64,000 nt of DNA, from positions 38,453,718 through 38,517,717 of the forward strand of contig JAVIAB010000092.1 in NCBI GenBank assembly GCA_032433765.1, given 5' to 3'. Shown here piece by piece: positions 51,347-62,300 of this stretch. The stretch comes from Megaustenia siamemsis. Its lineage: Eukaryota; Mollusca; Gastropoda; Stylommatophora; Ariophantidae. Below the pieces are notes generated by a model that saw only the letters and a list, made by a program, of their open reading frames with translations, made no database searches and had not been told where the DNA came from. Position 1 is the first letter of the stretch. The number at the start of each line of letters is the position of its first letter. The translations under genes and the position numbers were made by a program.

Positions 51347-51660
51347 TTTTTTGCTTTCGCCAGTTTTACCTCTTATTAAGTCCCTATACGGATAAGAATC
51401 CCTTTTGCATTCGCCAGTTTTATCCCTGACGAAGTCCCTATACAGATAAGCTCAGGGGTCCCTCACCGCACAGGCAGATAACTCCGTCTTCGGAGGTACT
51501 CATATTTTTTTCCGTCCTTGAGTGATTGGCGTTTCAAGCCGGGCCTCGCTGTTGATACCAGGGTGTGGTTTCCGCAGAGAGAAATCATAAATAAAAACCA
51601 AACTGGTGCGGGATTTTAATCCACAACCTCTCTGTCTCGAGGCCGGCGTCTTGATACGCC
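51347..51660 (-). other. SINE family X copy with duplicated 3' end
   Basis: The minus strand has the same body blocks as 31008-31341. Its 3' end (CGCCAGTTTTACC-TAAGTCCC in antisense) occurs twice at 51357-51395 and 51411-51447, as if the tail region was duplicated or two copies joined. Confidence 0.7.
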
Positions 51661-51879
51661 AAGATACAAGACACAATACAAATGCTTGACATTGTGAGTG
51701 CAGGTATACTCCAGGAATTTCAAAACATATTTTACTTTACTTTTACTTTTTATATAAAAAAAGTTTAAATGGATCCAACTATAATGTAATTATTAACTCC
51801 GATGGAGATATAAGGCTATTTACAATAAACATAACAAGTAGTAAGACGGTCATGACATGACGGAGTGACATTTGTCTGT

Positions 51880-52330
51880 TACAGCGATTGCTGTCTCATC
51901 AACGTTTGCTGGGATTACAACCACATTTAGCACACCATCTCTCTATTACATCAATGACTGCCTACATTACAACCATGTCTAGCACTACATCTCTCTATTA
52001 CATCAATGGCTGCCGACATTACAACCACATCTAATACTACATGTATCTATCACTTCAACGCGTCTGACATTATAACCGCCTTTAGTGTAGCGTTCTCTAG
52101 CATTTCAACGATCTCTAGCATTACGATGATTACTATGTCATCTAGCACTATAGCGTTCTCTAGCATTACGACGACATTTAGCACTGTAGCGTTTTCTAGC
52201 AATAAGAACGACATCTAGCACTGTAGCGTTCTCAAGCATTACGACATCTAGCACTGTAGCGTCCTCTAACATTACATGACCTCCATCACTACAAAAACCT
52301 AAGTATTACAACGACTTTAAGCACTATAAC
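51880..52330. repeat. Irregular CTAGCAC/CATTAC repeats
   Basis: Loose units with CTAGCATTACGACGA and CACTGTAGCGTTCTCTAGCA, 25-45 bp apart, grading into the regular 18-bp array that follows. Confidence 0.75.
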
Positions 52331-52650
52331 GACCTCTAACATTGCAATGATTTAGCATTTCAGGGACCTCTAGCATTTCAGGGACCTCTAGCATTTCGGG
52401 GACCTCTAGCATTTCAGGGACCTCTAGCATTTCAGGGACCTCTAGCATTTCAAGGACCTCTAGCATTTCAGGGACCTCTAGCATTTCGGGGACCTCTAGC
52501 ATTTCGGGGACCTCTAGCATTTCGGGGACCTCTAGCATTTCAGGGACCTCTAGCATTTCAGGGACCTCTAGAATTTCAGGGACCTCTAGCATTTCAGGGA
52601 CCTCTAGCATTTCGGGGACCTCTAGCATTTCAGGGACCTCTAGCACTATA
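52331..52650. repeat. 18-bp tandem repeat, about 17 copies
   Basis: Unit CTCTAGCATTTCAGGGAC, with CGGGGAC variants. The 18-bp period produces a 117-codon minus frame of EVPEML repeats, which I treat as an artefact. Confidence 0.95.
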
Positions 52651-52702
52651 CAACCTCTTTCCTGAAACAAAATTAAACTTTTCCCATGTCCCCATTTCGG
52701 AA

Positions 52703-52890
52703 TGTCGAATATGAATTATGAATAGCTAATATAAAGTTGATAGTATGGCACAATGGCAATTATGAATAGCTAATATAAAGTTGATAGTATGGCACAATGG
52801 CAATTATGAATAGCTAATATAAAGTTGATAGTATGGCACAATGTCAATTATGAATAGCTAATATAAAGTTGATAGTATGGCACAATGTCA
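52703..52890. repeat. 44-bp tandem repeat, about 4 copies
   Basis: Unit AATTATGAATAGCTAATATA plus AAGTTGATAGTATGGCACAA plus TGGC, almost identical copies. It ends exactly where the SINE X tail begins. Confidence 0.95.
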
Positions 52891-52892
52891 AT

Positions 52893-53240
52893 TCTTTCTT
52901 TCTTTTTTTTTGCGCTCACCAGCTTTTACCTCTGACGAAGTTCTTAATGACAACAGAATTATGCGTGTTAATCCGTTTTTTTCCTGGCAGCCGGAGTGCA
53001 CAGGGGTCCCTCACCGCACAGGCAGATAACTCAGTCTTCGGAGGTACTCGTATTATTTTCCGTTCGTGAGTAATTGACGTTTCAAACCGGGCCTCGCTGC
53101 TGAGAGCAGGCGAAATAGTTGCCGCAGAGAGAAATAAAAATACATTAATAACTGAAAATCCCAAATGGTACAGCCGAGATCTGAATCCACAACCTCTCTA
53201 TCTTGAGGCCGGCGTCTTGTCTCGAGACCAACCAGTTCCC
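52893..53240 (-). other. SINE family X copy
   Basis: Read on the minus strand: head near 53238-53160 (CTCGAGACAAGACGCCGGCC and GTGGATTCAGATC at the B-box position), body with CAGCGAGGCCCGGTTTGAAA and GGCTGCCAGG, 3' end TCGTCAGAGGTAAAAG and a T-rich (A-rich on minus) tail at 52893-52911. Confidence 0.75.
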
Positions 53241-53402
53241 ACTCAAAACGTGTGACGTGCCAGTATTGACTTAATGTCCCGTAATGGTCAATCACGAGCG
53301 TTAATAATTAGCTTCAATTTTCTTTTATAGTATGGATATTATAAATGAAAGAGAAAATGCATTTGAGTCTATTTGATATGATCTTTTAGATAAGGTTTTT
53401 GA

Positions 53403-53480
53403 ACGTCAATAACGTAGAGGTTAAGACGCTTTTTTGACGACGGAATGAGCAGGCTTCATTCCCAGCTTAATACTCAGCTG
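53403..53480 (+). other. tRNA-like SINE head, degenerate
   Basis: ACGTAGAGGTTAAGACGC (A-box region) and GCTTCATTCCCAGC (B-box-like) 30 bp apart. No tail seen. Confidence 0.35.
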
Positions 53481-54399
53481 TCATCCATTGAAAGAAATGG
53501 GTACCTGATATTAGCAAAAGGAGTAGCATTGGCCTTCAACTCTACAAGGTCAATGATTGAAGATTTCTCTCTTTGTCTTTCATTGACACTTTGACGTCAC
53601 GATCAAGACTTAGGTTCATAGCTTGTCGAGGGGGTCAAGACATATTTGCGATATCACTCTTAAGTATGTGTATAACATGCAGTTTAGTTTGCTAACGTAA
53701 CGATGCTTTGTTAAAGAATTTAGATAGTTACTGGCAGTGATCATGTTTATCAACTTTGACTAAATTATCTGCATGTTTTATTTGTGAGGAATCATATCAT
53801 CATTCATTCACATTTTTAGACTTTCATTCATATATATCACACTTTGTGTATACGTTGAAGTGATGTCGTAAGTGTTGATTCACAATAGGTGAATCGTTAC
53901 GTCATCGTGAACAATTACTGAAACATTCATTTCGTCTTCATCATGTACAAGGAAAATTGAACAAAACAAAACGTTAAAGACGATGTCCTGTGAGGTGAAG
54001 ACTTTATGCAGCTCATAAAGACAAAGAAAGGGAGTATCTGTGACATATTCAAACATCGGGATCCCAGAAAACTCAATGGATTGCAGGAAGTGAATCACAT
54101 TTTTTGCTGGCCTTGTCTCGTGTTTTGTAAAGAAGAACAATTTGGTCAAAAATTGGTTATGATAATCTGAGGATTCAGCTTTACTGCAGCTTCGCATTTT
54201 TATGCATTCATTTGAATTTCTTTGCCTTAACCCCTTATGATAATCTGACCAATTTGCATAATGCCACTAGTGAACATCGCAGGCATATATCTTTAGTTTT
54301 CTACAATTTAAACCATTTGGGTCGTGTCGAATAGACTCACAGTGAAAGGCAACTCGGTGCAAGTGTTTACCTACACAGTGAGATGGTAATAAAGTAAAC
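53481..54399. other. No gene recognised
   Basis: Unique AT-rich DNA. The 105-codon minus frame at 53880-54197 has no known domain or repeat. Confidence 0.5.
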
Positions 54400-55130
54400 A
54401 ATCATCATCATCATGTGCCATACCGGTTGGCGTAAGCGATCATGTCCTTCCACAAACTTATATCTACCGTGCATCGTATCAGTTATGTTGTTGACTGTTT
54501 TACCATGCCATCACACCAAGCTGTCCATAATTTTCTCTCTTTGTCGTCCGTAATCTCTCTTTCCCTGTATTTTGCCAGTTGTAATAAAGTATTCCAACTT
54601 ACCTCTTCTCATGATGTGCCGGAAAAAATGTTGATTGTTGCTTTCTAATGTTTCTTATGATCTCCCTTTTTGTGTTGGCCTCTTTGAGAATTTCCTCGTT
54701 GGTCTATTTAGCTGTCCGGGGAACTTTCAACATTCTTTTGAGAAATCCTACCTCTGTGGCCTCTAATCGTCTTTTCATTTGTTTGTTTTTTAATTGGCTC
54801 TATATAGCACCTTTGAACTCTCTTTCTCTCTCCTATTGACATAGATTTGTTGCATAAGATGCTTTTAATTTTCTGAAATGCTATTTTAGCCTAAGCTATT
54901 CTGCTTTTTATTTCTGTGGTGCATCTTCCATCTAATGTTATTATTGTGGCGAAATATTTGAAACGTTGCATTTGTTTTAGGATTGTTCTGTTTATTTTTA
55001 TACTACATTATGGTGATGATTGTTTCTTCGATATGACCATTACTTCTGTTTTCTTACTATTCAGACTGAGACCTTTCTTGTTGCTTTCTTTCACCATTGT
55101 GTCTATCATTTCTTGTAAAAGAAAACAATA
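54400..55130 (-). mobile_element. LINE type A-related 3' half, degenerate
   Basis: Antisense of the same block order as 29020-29812. In antisense it runs from the CATCATCATCATGTGCCATA 3' end, through CTGTTTTACCATGCCATC and TTTGCCAGTTG, to the region matching the LQEMIDTMVKESNKKGLSL-type block at about 55060-55120. More diverged than the other copies and full of stops. Confidence 0.65.
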
Positions 55131-57754
55131 GAAAAATATTAAATAAAGTGTTTTATTGATATGGTCTGCTTTTTAGCTAAATACAAATTGTCATTTAGTG
55201 GTCATTGTGAACGAAAAGAGGCAGCCAACAAAGGTATTTATTTGGGTGTACTCAACTATCTCGCAAAACATAGCGCAATTCTCAGTATTCATCTACAAAC
55301 TTCTCCCACCTTTCACAGAAAATAACAACTTGTTTTTTTTTATAATAGAAAATATGTGGTAATTTATAAGTCATATTTAACATAATATTTCCAAATAGCA
55401 GTGGGTAAACATCACAGCTTACAAATACAAACAAATCCATTGCATGCCGCTGCTGATTCTCACAATTCCTTGAATGTCAGAAGTTTTTCTGCACTGGAAG
55501 AAAAATGGAGATATTAAAAGGGAGATATTATACAATCTCAAACCTGTCCATCACGTGGCGAGTTTAGTGAACCTGCGACATTCATTGTCCGTTGCTCTGT
55601 GAATTCGCAACTCAACGCACAGAAAATCTAAAAAATTATATAGGTTCTTTTTTTTATTCTCAACATCCAGGCGGGGCTGTATCAACTTCAAGAATTAAGG
55701 CTAATAAATGTTGTCTCTTGACGCATGTTTCGCGGTGTTGGTAGGTTTCGTTTATTAATATATCATTATTTGGCTGCAACACATTTGGAACTGATGGTAA
55801 CAATTGCTTTTCTTCATTGTTGTTATCATTATCATCTCAGACCAGCAACGATATTATTACAACAGGGTCTGCTGATTTGTTTTTCTAATCTGTCATAGAT
55901 GGAACTAAAGACTACAAGCCACATCTCCATCACTACGCCAGTGCAACACTAAAGTGCTGAGTCTCGTTATCTTACAATAGCACACTTTCTGTCGCAAGAT
56001 TATTATATGTTATGTTATTGCCTCTTTTCATCTACATATCTACATATATATGTACACAAGTACCTATATAGATACATAGATACATAAATACAAATATACA
56101 CACATTATTACATGCGAATACATGCATGCATATATGGACATAAATAAATATCGAGATAAATATATCACAAAAATAAACACTTCATCTGCGTTTATCCGGG
56201 GACTAAGAGTCATGATGTTCATATTAATTCTGGCGCAATAAAGAAAAAAAATAATAATATTACTCATTCCACACATACATTCACACACACATAGAAAATC
56301 TCCTATACTCATTACAAACGTACAAACATATGCACACAGCAACAGATACAAAAACTGAGGCACGCATACAGAGAAAACTCCGACAACATCAGGCAGCCAG
56401 CTCGCGCCTCACTTACCGCAGATGTCCAACGATTTATTATCAATCAATTATTCCCGGATATGCAAACACAGATTGAGGCGAGTAAAATGTCGTGGCAGGA
56501 TTGTAATTGATTTTCATTTGCAGTAATTGATAAATTTACCGGTAGGATAATCTGCTAACTGGCTCTGACATTAATTGATTTATTTGGTGGACCGGTGACT
56601 GATTGACTGATCGAATGTGGAGACAGCCGAATTATTGTGAAAGGAATGATATTTGGAATCAGTTAATCTTCATATTATTTCATTAAAAACACCAAACAGG
56701 GGTTTACTTCAGATGCTCTATATGTGTGTATTTAAATCGCCATGTGATGGTGATGACGTGCAGACAGATTTACACACAGACAAATAGACAGATAGAAGAA
56801 TAGACGGTTGGACGAACAGAGGCAGACAGATATATACAGACAGACAGACCCGAAAGACAGACAGAATAGGACAGGACGTTACATGCCAGACAAACTGACC
56901 CATTCAGTCTAAACAGACAGAGTAGTCAGACAGCATTTCGGCTGACAGACAGAGAAATACTGATCGTAATATCACCGGAGTGATGCTACAAGAAATACGA
57001 TGTTGTAGAATACAATGCCTTTCTTGATTTCTTAGTTTTGCTGGAGAAGCTGGTTCTTGTCCATCCTTGGTGGATGCAACACTAGGTCTTCTATGTCAAG
57101 TCCTCACCACTGCATAAATTACGATAGTCTTCATTGTGTCAGCCCATTTGTTTTGGCGCAGACTGTTACCAACTTGGAGGCGGAGTTTTAATTAGCAATG
57201 AGTTGGCTACCTCATGTTCCTCTGATATACCAAACAGGCAAGAAGGCAGGCAGAGAGACAGATAGACAGATAGATATAGAAAGGAAATATTGATCGAACA
57301 TTTGCTAATATTAGTCTTGACGAACCCCAGCAAGCGTACAATCACGTTCATCGCTTCGATCTATCATGGCCTATATGATTCTTATGTGGCAGCTGGTTGT
57401 AATAAGCGCAATAACTCTGTATGTTTATCAGACGAATTTGATATTCCATACATTTACAAATATTGTGATCAATAATCTTGTGTTGATGATGATATAATGA
57501 AAGTGCAGGTGTCTGTAAAAATAAACCCAACAAATCAAATACTGAAAAATGAAGAACACATTTGGTTACGGTGTAGTAATAATGATCAAGAGATTGCAGT
57601 GGACAGGATAGCTATCGTAACGTATAATTGATTTGTTATTTGTTGTAGGCGAGAGTTCAATATATCACTCCGATCATGATAATGTTTCATGATTTTTTCT
57701 TGCTCTGCAAGTTAATAGCGAAATAATTAACGTGATTTTTTCAACATTTATTGC
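55131..57754. other. No gene recognised
   Basis: AT-rich unique DNA with short microsatellite-like stretches (ATACATA at 56040-56110, CAGACAGA at 56760-56900). No supported gene. Confidence 0.5.
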
Positions 57755-58074
57755 TTGCACTCTTGTGTTAGAAGAGTGAAAATGAGTTACAAGAAATGAT
57801 GGACACTGAGGTGAAGGAAAGCAAAAATAAAGGACTCAGCCTTAATAGCAAAAAGACAGAGGTAATGGTAACAACAAAGAAAAAGACATCACCTCAGTGC
57901 AAAATAAAGACAAGTGGAACAATATTAAAACAGGTAAATGAATTTAAATATTTGGGAACTTTGTTAACCTCAGACGGAAGATGTACAAAAGAGGTGAGAT
58001 GCAGAATGGCTCAGGCAAAAGCAGCTTTCCAAAAAAATGAGGAAAATACTATGCAATCCATTTTTGACAATAGA

Positions 58075-58086
58075 AACAAGAAAAAG
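58075..58086 (+). repeat. 12-bp target duplication, left copy (AACAAGAAAAAG)
   Basis: Identical to 59543-59554. The sequence belongs to the LINE A target, as shown by AACAAGAAAAATAG at about 29360 in the reference copy. Confidence 0.85.
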
Positions 58087-59542
58087 AAATCAGAAAAAGT
58101 GGACGTCATGGGACGCACCAAAATGGCAGCTTATTTATATTCGAGCTATGGACTAAGCAATGTTTACTTTGAATACCACGATAAATGTTATGGCAGCGAG
58201 TTGGCAGATTTTTGAAAATGTATTCAGGGGTTTGAACATAAATATTTGTTCACAGTTCGTTAACCTTCGCTGTAGATAAAGTCGTTAATTTGATGGCTTA
58301 GTTTGTGACATTGGTAGCTAAGGACCTAACTTGTGCAAACGGATGGCATTGGCAAGGATCATTTTGAATCTATGAAGTGGGCTCATTTTGTGTTTAACTC
58401 AAAAGCATATGTGCTTTTTAACCAAAGAATTTTTTTTTTGGGACTCAATGAAGATATCCCCGATGGAAGAATAAATTGTACTATTAGTCCCATAAATGAT
58501 TCGCTTTCAGAGGTTTATGATGTAAACAAAGCAGTTTTGTCATTGCAAGTGAATAATGTCCACACCTATAATTGGTCAGGATTGTGTAGCAGCAGCAGCT
58601 TTATAGCGAACACAGAAAACATCACAGGATTGTGCTGTTCTGAAACAGCTATACCATGCTACCCTAGAATTGCCTTTAATGGGATTACTGTGACCACAAA
58701 ACACTCTCCATGTATGTGCCACGTATTTACACCCCTGAAAGAAATTCTGAATATAACAACATCATGTGCCGTATGTGATATTAATGACCACATACCAGGA
58801 GCCTCCACTATGATTGATACAACTGTTGCACCAAGCACTTCATCAGCAAAGCCATATCTATGGAATGTTCATCTGACATTGTTCTTGAATGATGTCCAAG
58901 TTAATGAGACATCAGAATCGTGTGGCGGCAGCTACAAGAAGGGTGTTGAGAACATCATCAATTGTGCTTTTACTAACTACAGGTCATGTGGCTTCTGTTG
59001 GATTGGAAATGATAACTTACCACCACTTTGTGTCTATATGTTTGGAATTGGAGTCATCAATGATGGCCTAAGATCATAAAGTGCTACGACGATCATCATT
59101 TTCGGGAGGACGTAAACTCCCATGGTATATGGTGGATAGGCGCAGGAACCATTGAAGGCTATGTCTGAAAAGTGTTCCTTCTTGCAGTTTCCTCATATTC
59201 CAAGTCCGGCTTGTTGCAGGAGCTACTGAGTTAAGTGCTTTGTGCACACCGTGAGCTGTGTGTCTCATCCGTTTTGATCCTGCTTCGATATCCCGCTTGT
59301 TTACGATGAATGATGATATCGTATGACGGCGAACAGTTGGCTGTGTTCACTTTCTGCGCGGTTTCGCCTTATGTCTTTTGGCGTGTGCTGAGACTGCTAC
59401 GATGGGGACTACAGTTACCTTTCTTTGTTTGGGAGAGTTAGTAATTCAGATGATTCCACTGGCACGGGCGGTTGAGCAATTATGGATTTTTAATTCGTTT
59501 GCTGTGAGACCGAGGCCTTCCATAGCCAATAACAATATCAAT
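58087..59542 (+). mobile_element. 1,456-bp retroposon carrying a cysteine-rich ORF
   Basis: The insert is flanked by a 12-bp direct repeat made from the LINE A target. Its last 120 bp match the separately inserted 122-bp copy at 21368-21489, and both end at the same point (ATARCCAA), with here a short tail TAACAATATCAAT. Target duplications of variable length and 5' truncation of the small copy point to LINE-type mobilisation. There is no poly(A). The insert contains a 248-codon ORF (58333-59079) and about 460 bp of 3' non-coding sequence. I see no RT or endonuclease in it, so it is either a non-autonomous element, a 5'-truncated LINE whose ORF I do not recognise, or a retroposed host transcript fused to a LINE 3' end. 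Confidence 0.7.
58333..59079 (+). CDS. Cysteine-rich, N-glycosylation-rich 248-aa protein of unknown function
   Basis: I do not recognise this protein. The frame has 248 codons with no stops, starts MQTDGIGKDHFESMKWAHF, and ends GVINDGLRS. It has 14 Cys, including pairs GLCCS, SPCMCH, SCAVCD and SCGFCW. It also has several N-X-S/T sequons (NCT, NDS, NWS, NIT twice, NET), a composition expected of an extracellular domain. There is no evident signal peptide or transmembrane helix in the frame, so an upstream exon or start may be missing, or the copy may be a truncated retroposed piece. Unlike the other long frames here it is not made of repeats, and its composition is balanced. It lies wholly inside the 1,456-bp retroposon nested in a LINE. 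It could be a retrocopy of a host gene, a captured gene, or a still-open pseudogene. Confidence 0.5.
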   Translation: MQTDGIGKDHFESMKWAHFVFNSKAYVLFNQRIFFLGLNEDIPDGRINCTISPINDSLSEVYDVNKAVLSLQVNNVHTYNWSGLCSSSSFIANTENITGLCCSETAIPCYPRIAFNGITVTTKHSPCMCHVFTPLKEILNITTSCAVCDINDHIPGASTMIDTTVAPSTSSAKPYLWNVHLTLFLNDVQVNETSESCGGSYKKGVENIINCAFTNYRSCGFCWIGNDNLPPLCVYMFGIGVINDGLRS

Positions 59543-59554
59543 AACAAGAAAAAG
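59543..59554 (+). repeat. 12-bp target duplication, right copy
   Basis: AACAAGAAAAAG, matching 58075-58086. Confidence 0.85.
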
Positions 59555-59796
59555 TTTCTTAAATGTTACGTAGAGCCAGTCTTAACATACGGATGCGAAT
59601 CATGGACAATAGGACAACAGACAAGAAAATCACTGGAGTCTGCAGAAAAGTGGTTTTACAGAAGAATGTTGAGAATACCATGGACAGCTAAGAAGAGTAA
59701 TGAATAGGTTCTGAGAAAGGTCAAAGCAAAAAGAGAGCTAATTTCCAATGTTAGGAAGAGACAATCATCATTTTTTGGCCATGTAATGAGAAGAGA

Positions 59797-59807
59797 ACAA
59801 CTTGAAT
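59797..59807 (+). repeat. 11-bp target duplication, left copy (ACAACTTGAAT)
   Basis: Identical to 60408-60418. LINE A sequence at this point in the 29020 copy is ACAGCTGGAAT, so the duplicated bases are target. Confidence 0.85.
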
Positions 59808-60407
59808 TGAGTTATTGAGTTATTTGCGGGTCATCATCATTTCACTCCGAACAAGTCCATAGGTGCTCAGATCCCCTCCTCAGCAATTCCCTCAGTGTCC
59901 ATGGACTGACGACTCCAGTTCTATGGTGGTTGATAAGTCTTCTTACACGGCCACCAAGTTTCTCATTTCTGGCTGTGCCCATCTTAACTCCCATTTCCAT
60001 CATCCGAAGAAGTGACGTTGATCTGTGTTTGTCGAAGTCCTGTGCTCTTCCCACATCTCGGAGGGCATTGATGATGTCCGCCCGATCCATCGGTTGCCCG
60101 TCCTCAACGACAGCGCAGCTAGCTAACCTGTCCGCTCTCTCATTTCCCCGTACTCCCGCATGTCCAGGGACATAGACAAAGGTGACCTTACGTATTTTGG
60201 ATTTCTGCAACGACTCTACCCATTTCATGCGTACAAAGCTCGCCTCCACTTTTTTTATCATGCTCATCGAATCACTCAGTATACATGCGTGGATGTAGTC
60301 TTGTGACTCTAACCATTTGAATGCCTTGGTCACTGCCATCACCTCCATTGTCATGCTACTCGTGGTCATGGCGTATGCACCACTGTCTTCCTTGGCTATT
60401 CTGCCTG
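59808..60407 (-). mobile_element. 5'-truncated RNase H-bearing LINE fragment (600 bp)
   Basis: The minus strand encodes one open frame with an RNase H domain: TMEVMAVTKAFKWLESQ, HACILSDSMSMIKKVEAS (the acidic DS site), VTFVYVPGHAGVRGNERAD and RLAS (the HxGxxGNExAD site). It then continues through LGGRVRRLINHHRTGV and SPWTLRELLRRGSEHLWTCSE to a stop. This is the C terminus of a Jockey/I-type LINE ORF2. The 3' end is CATTTC-TGATGATGACCCGC with a short AACTCAATAACTCA tail, next to the target duplication. The coding part is intact from the truncation point, so the insertion is fairly young. Confidence 0.85.
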
Positions 60408-60418
60408 ACAACTTGAAT
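60408..60418 (+). repeat. 11-bp target duplication, right copy
   Basis: ACAACTTGAAT, after which LINE A resumes (ATATTGTAACAACTGG). Confidence 0.85.
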
Positions 60419-60605
60419 ATATTGTAACAACTGGAAAAATTGAGGGACGAAGAGATAGAGGGAAGCAAAGAGAAAAAAATAACAGACAGCTTAAGAGAAT
60501 GGCTTGACAGAAGGTCAACAACAGAAATGATAAATAGCTGCCGAGATCGAATGTTGTGGAGAGACATGATCACCTACGCCACTAGGCCCGGTACTTGATG
60601 ATGAC

Positions 60606-61139
60606 TCTTGTGTTATCTTCTTTTATCAATAGATTATGCATTTTCCATCTCTCTCGCTTTCTCTCGCTTTCTCTCTTTCTCACAATCTCTGTGACACACA
60701 CACACTTGCAGATATCTCGATATCTTTCACCTTTCTAATTCACTTTCTTTCTGTATTCTAATCACTATATTTTGTTACTGTTTTCTCCCTGTTGTCTCGT
60801 TTTGTATTTATTCCTACCCCCTCCTCCTTTTAACTTCCACGCTCTCACCCTTCACACATTGAGACCATCACCTTGTTTATCTCATTCTTCATTCCTCTCG
60901 TTGACATTGTTGAATTAATTGTATCAATCATGTTTATGTTCATTTAATCCCATTACATTTTCGGTCTCTCTCCCTCTCATTTATTTCCTCTAACCGTACC
61001 CCACATGTTTCTTTCTTTCCTTATTTTATTCACAGTCATCGTTTTTCACTATCTACCTCCACAATTGTTCAGCTTCATCTTCTTATTTCTCGTTCTTTAC
61101 CTCTCTATATCTTTATCCTCTCCACTAAACTAATTATCT
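60606..61139. other. Pyrimidine-rich stretch, no gene
   Basis: C/T-rich on the plus strand with TCTC and CACA runs. No frame with a domain. Confidence 0.6.
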
Positions 61140-61815
61140 CTCTCCTGTCCTCCTCGCCGTCGTTATTTCTCTCTCCCGTCCTCCTCCCCGTCGTTATTTC
61201 TCTCTCCCGTCCTCCTCCCCGTCGTTATTTCTCTCTCCCGCCCCCCTCCCCGTCGTTATTTCTCTCTCCCGTCCCCTCCCCGTCGTTATTTCTCTCTCCC
61301 GCCCCCCTGCCCGTCGTTATTTCTCTCTCCCGTCCTCCTCCCCGTCGTTATTTCTCTCTCCCGCCCCCCTCCCCGTCGTTATTTCTCTCTCCCGTCCCCT
61401 CCTCGTCGTTATTTCTCTCTTCCGCCCCCCCGTCGTTATTTCTCTCTCCCGCCCCCCTCCCCGTCGTTATTTCTCCCTCCCGTCCCCCTCCTCGTCGTTA
61501 TTTCTATCACCCGCACCCTCCCCGTCGTTATTTCTCTCTCCCGTCCTCCTCCCCGTCGTTATTTCTCTCTCCCGTCCTCCTCCCCGTCGTTATTTCTCTC
61601 TCCCGTCCTCCTCCCCGTCGTTATTTCTCTCTCCCGTCCTCCTCCTCGTCGTTATTTCTCTCTCCCGTCCCCCTCCTCGTCGTTATTTCTCTCTCCCGTC
61701 CTCCTCCCCGTCGTTATTTCTCTCTCCCGTCCCCCTCCTCGTCGTTATTTCTCTCTCCCGTCCTCCTCCTCGTCGTTATTTCTCTCTCCCGTCCCCCTCA
61801 TCGTCGTTATTTCTT
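61140..61815. repeat. 31-bp pyrimidine-rich minisatellite, about 22 copies
   Basis: Unit CGTCGTTATTTCTCTCTCCC plus GTCCTCCTCCC, with length changes in the C/T part. On the plus strand almost all purines sit in the CGTCGTTA core. Confidence 0.95.
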
Positions 61816-62127
61816 TCTCCCCTCCCCTTCCCCACAGAGTAAATAGAAATCTCTATTTCGCCTGTGGATTTTTGTCTCTCTCTCCTCTCATCTTTATAAC
61901 AATATGTTATTTAATAATAACATTCAGACCCGAATACCTCGCGGCGACAGCACGGTTTTATTCTCCGGGGTGTTATTCTCCTCTCCTATAAGTACCTCCC
62001 GCCCCCTCCTCCCCCCCACCCCCCATCTCAGAAATGGGAAAATGCCGTAAAGAAAGAAAATCTCGTCTTCAAATCCCTCTCTTTCCCTGTACTTTTCTTT
62101 CTCTCCCCTTCCCCCTGTAAAAAGTAA
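61816..62127. other. Pyrimidine-rich stretch, no gene
   Basis: Continues the C/T-rich bias (for example CCCCCTCCTCCCCCCCACCC at about 62000). No coding signal. Confidence 0.6.
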
Positions 62128-62300
62128 AGAGCCCCGTCACGTCAAGTGGCGTATAGGGAATATTTTGTTAGTGACCATCATTTTTACATACCTTCGGTAC
62201 CCATTTAGGGCAGGGTGAAGCCGGTAGCAGTCGATCAGGATCGAATTCGACCTCTTGTCCTTTGTAGTTCAGTGCACTGAGCTATCGAGGATCCCTTTTC
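62128..62300 (-). other. SINE family Y copy
   Basis: The minus strand reads ATAGCTCAGTGCACTGAACT, GAGGTCGAATTCGATCCTG (intact B box), TACCGAAGGTATGTAAAAAT and CGCCACTTGACGTGACGGGG with an A/T-rich end. The middle (CGTAATACCGACC region) is diverged. Confidence 0.75.

Larger units (their letters stand above)
57755..60605 (+). mobile_element. LINE type A copy broken by two later insertions
   Basis: Three pieces join into one continuous 3' half of a LINE. The first, 57755-58086, has NELQEMMDTEVKESKNKGLS, NEFKYLGTLLTSDGRCTKEV and RMAQAKAAFQK. The second, 59555-59807, has KCYVEPVLTYGCESWTIGQQ, KWFYRRMLRIPWTAKKSNE and FFGHVMRREQLE. The third, 60419-60605, has IVTTGKIEGRRDRGKQREK and a YLMMT-type end. 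The breaks coincide exactly with a 12-bp and an 11-bp direct repeat. Comparison with 29020-29812 confirms that nothing else is missing at either junction. Confidence 0.85.

Noticed and set aside
52317..52670. 117-codon EVPEML-repeat frame
   Set aside because: 18-bp tandem repeat artefact.
59842..60573. A single 243-codon minus protein
   Set aside because: The frame spans two elements: the first about 55 residues are antisense LINE A (60419-60573) and the rest is the inserted RNase H fragment. The junction is at the target duplication.
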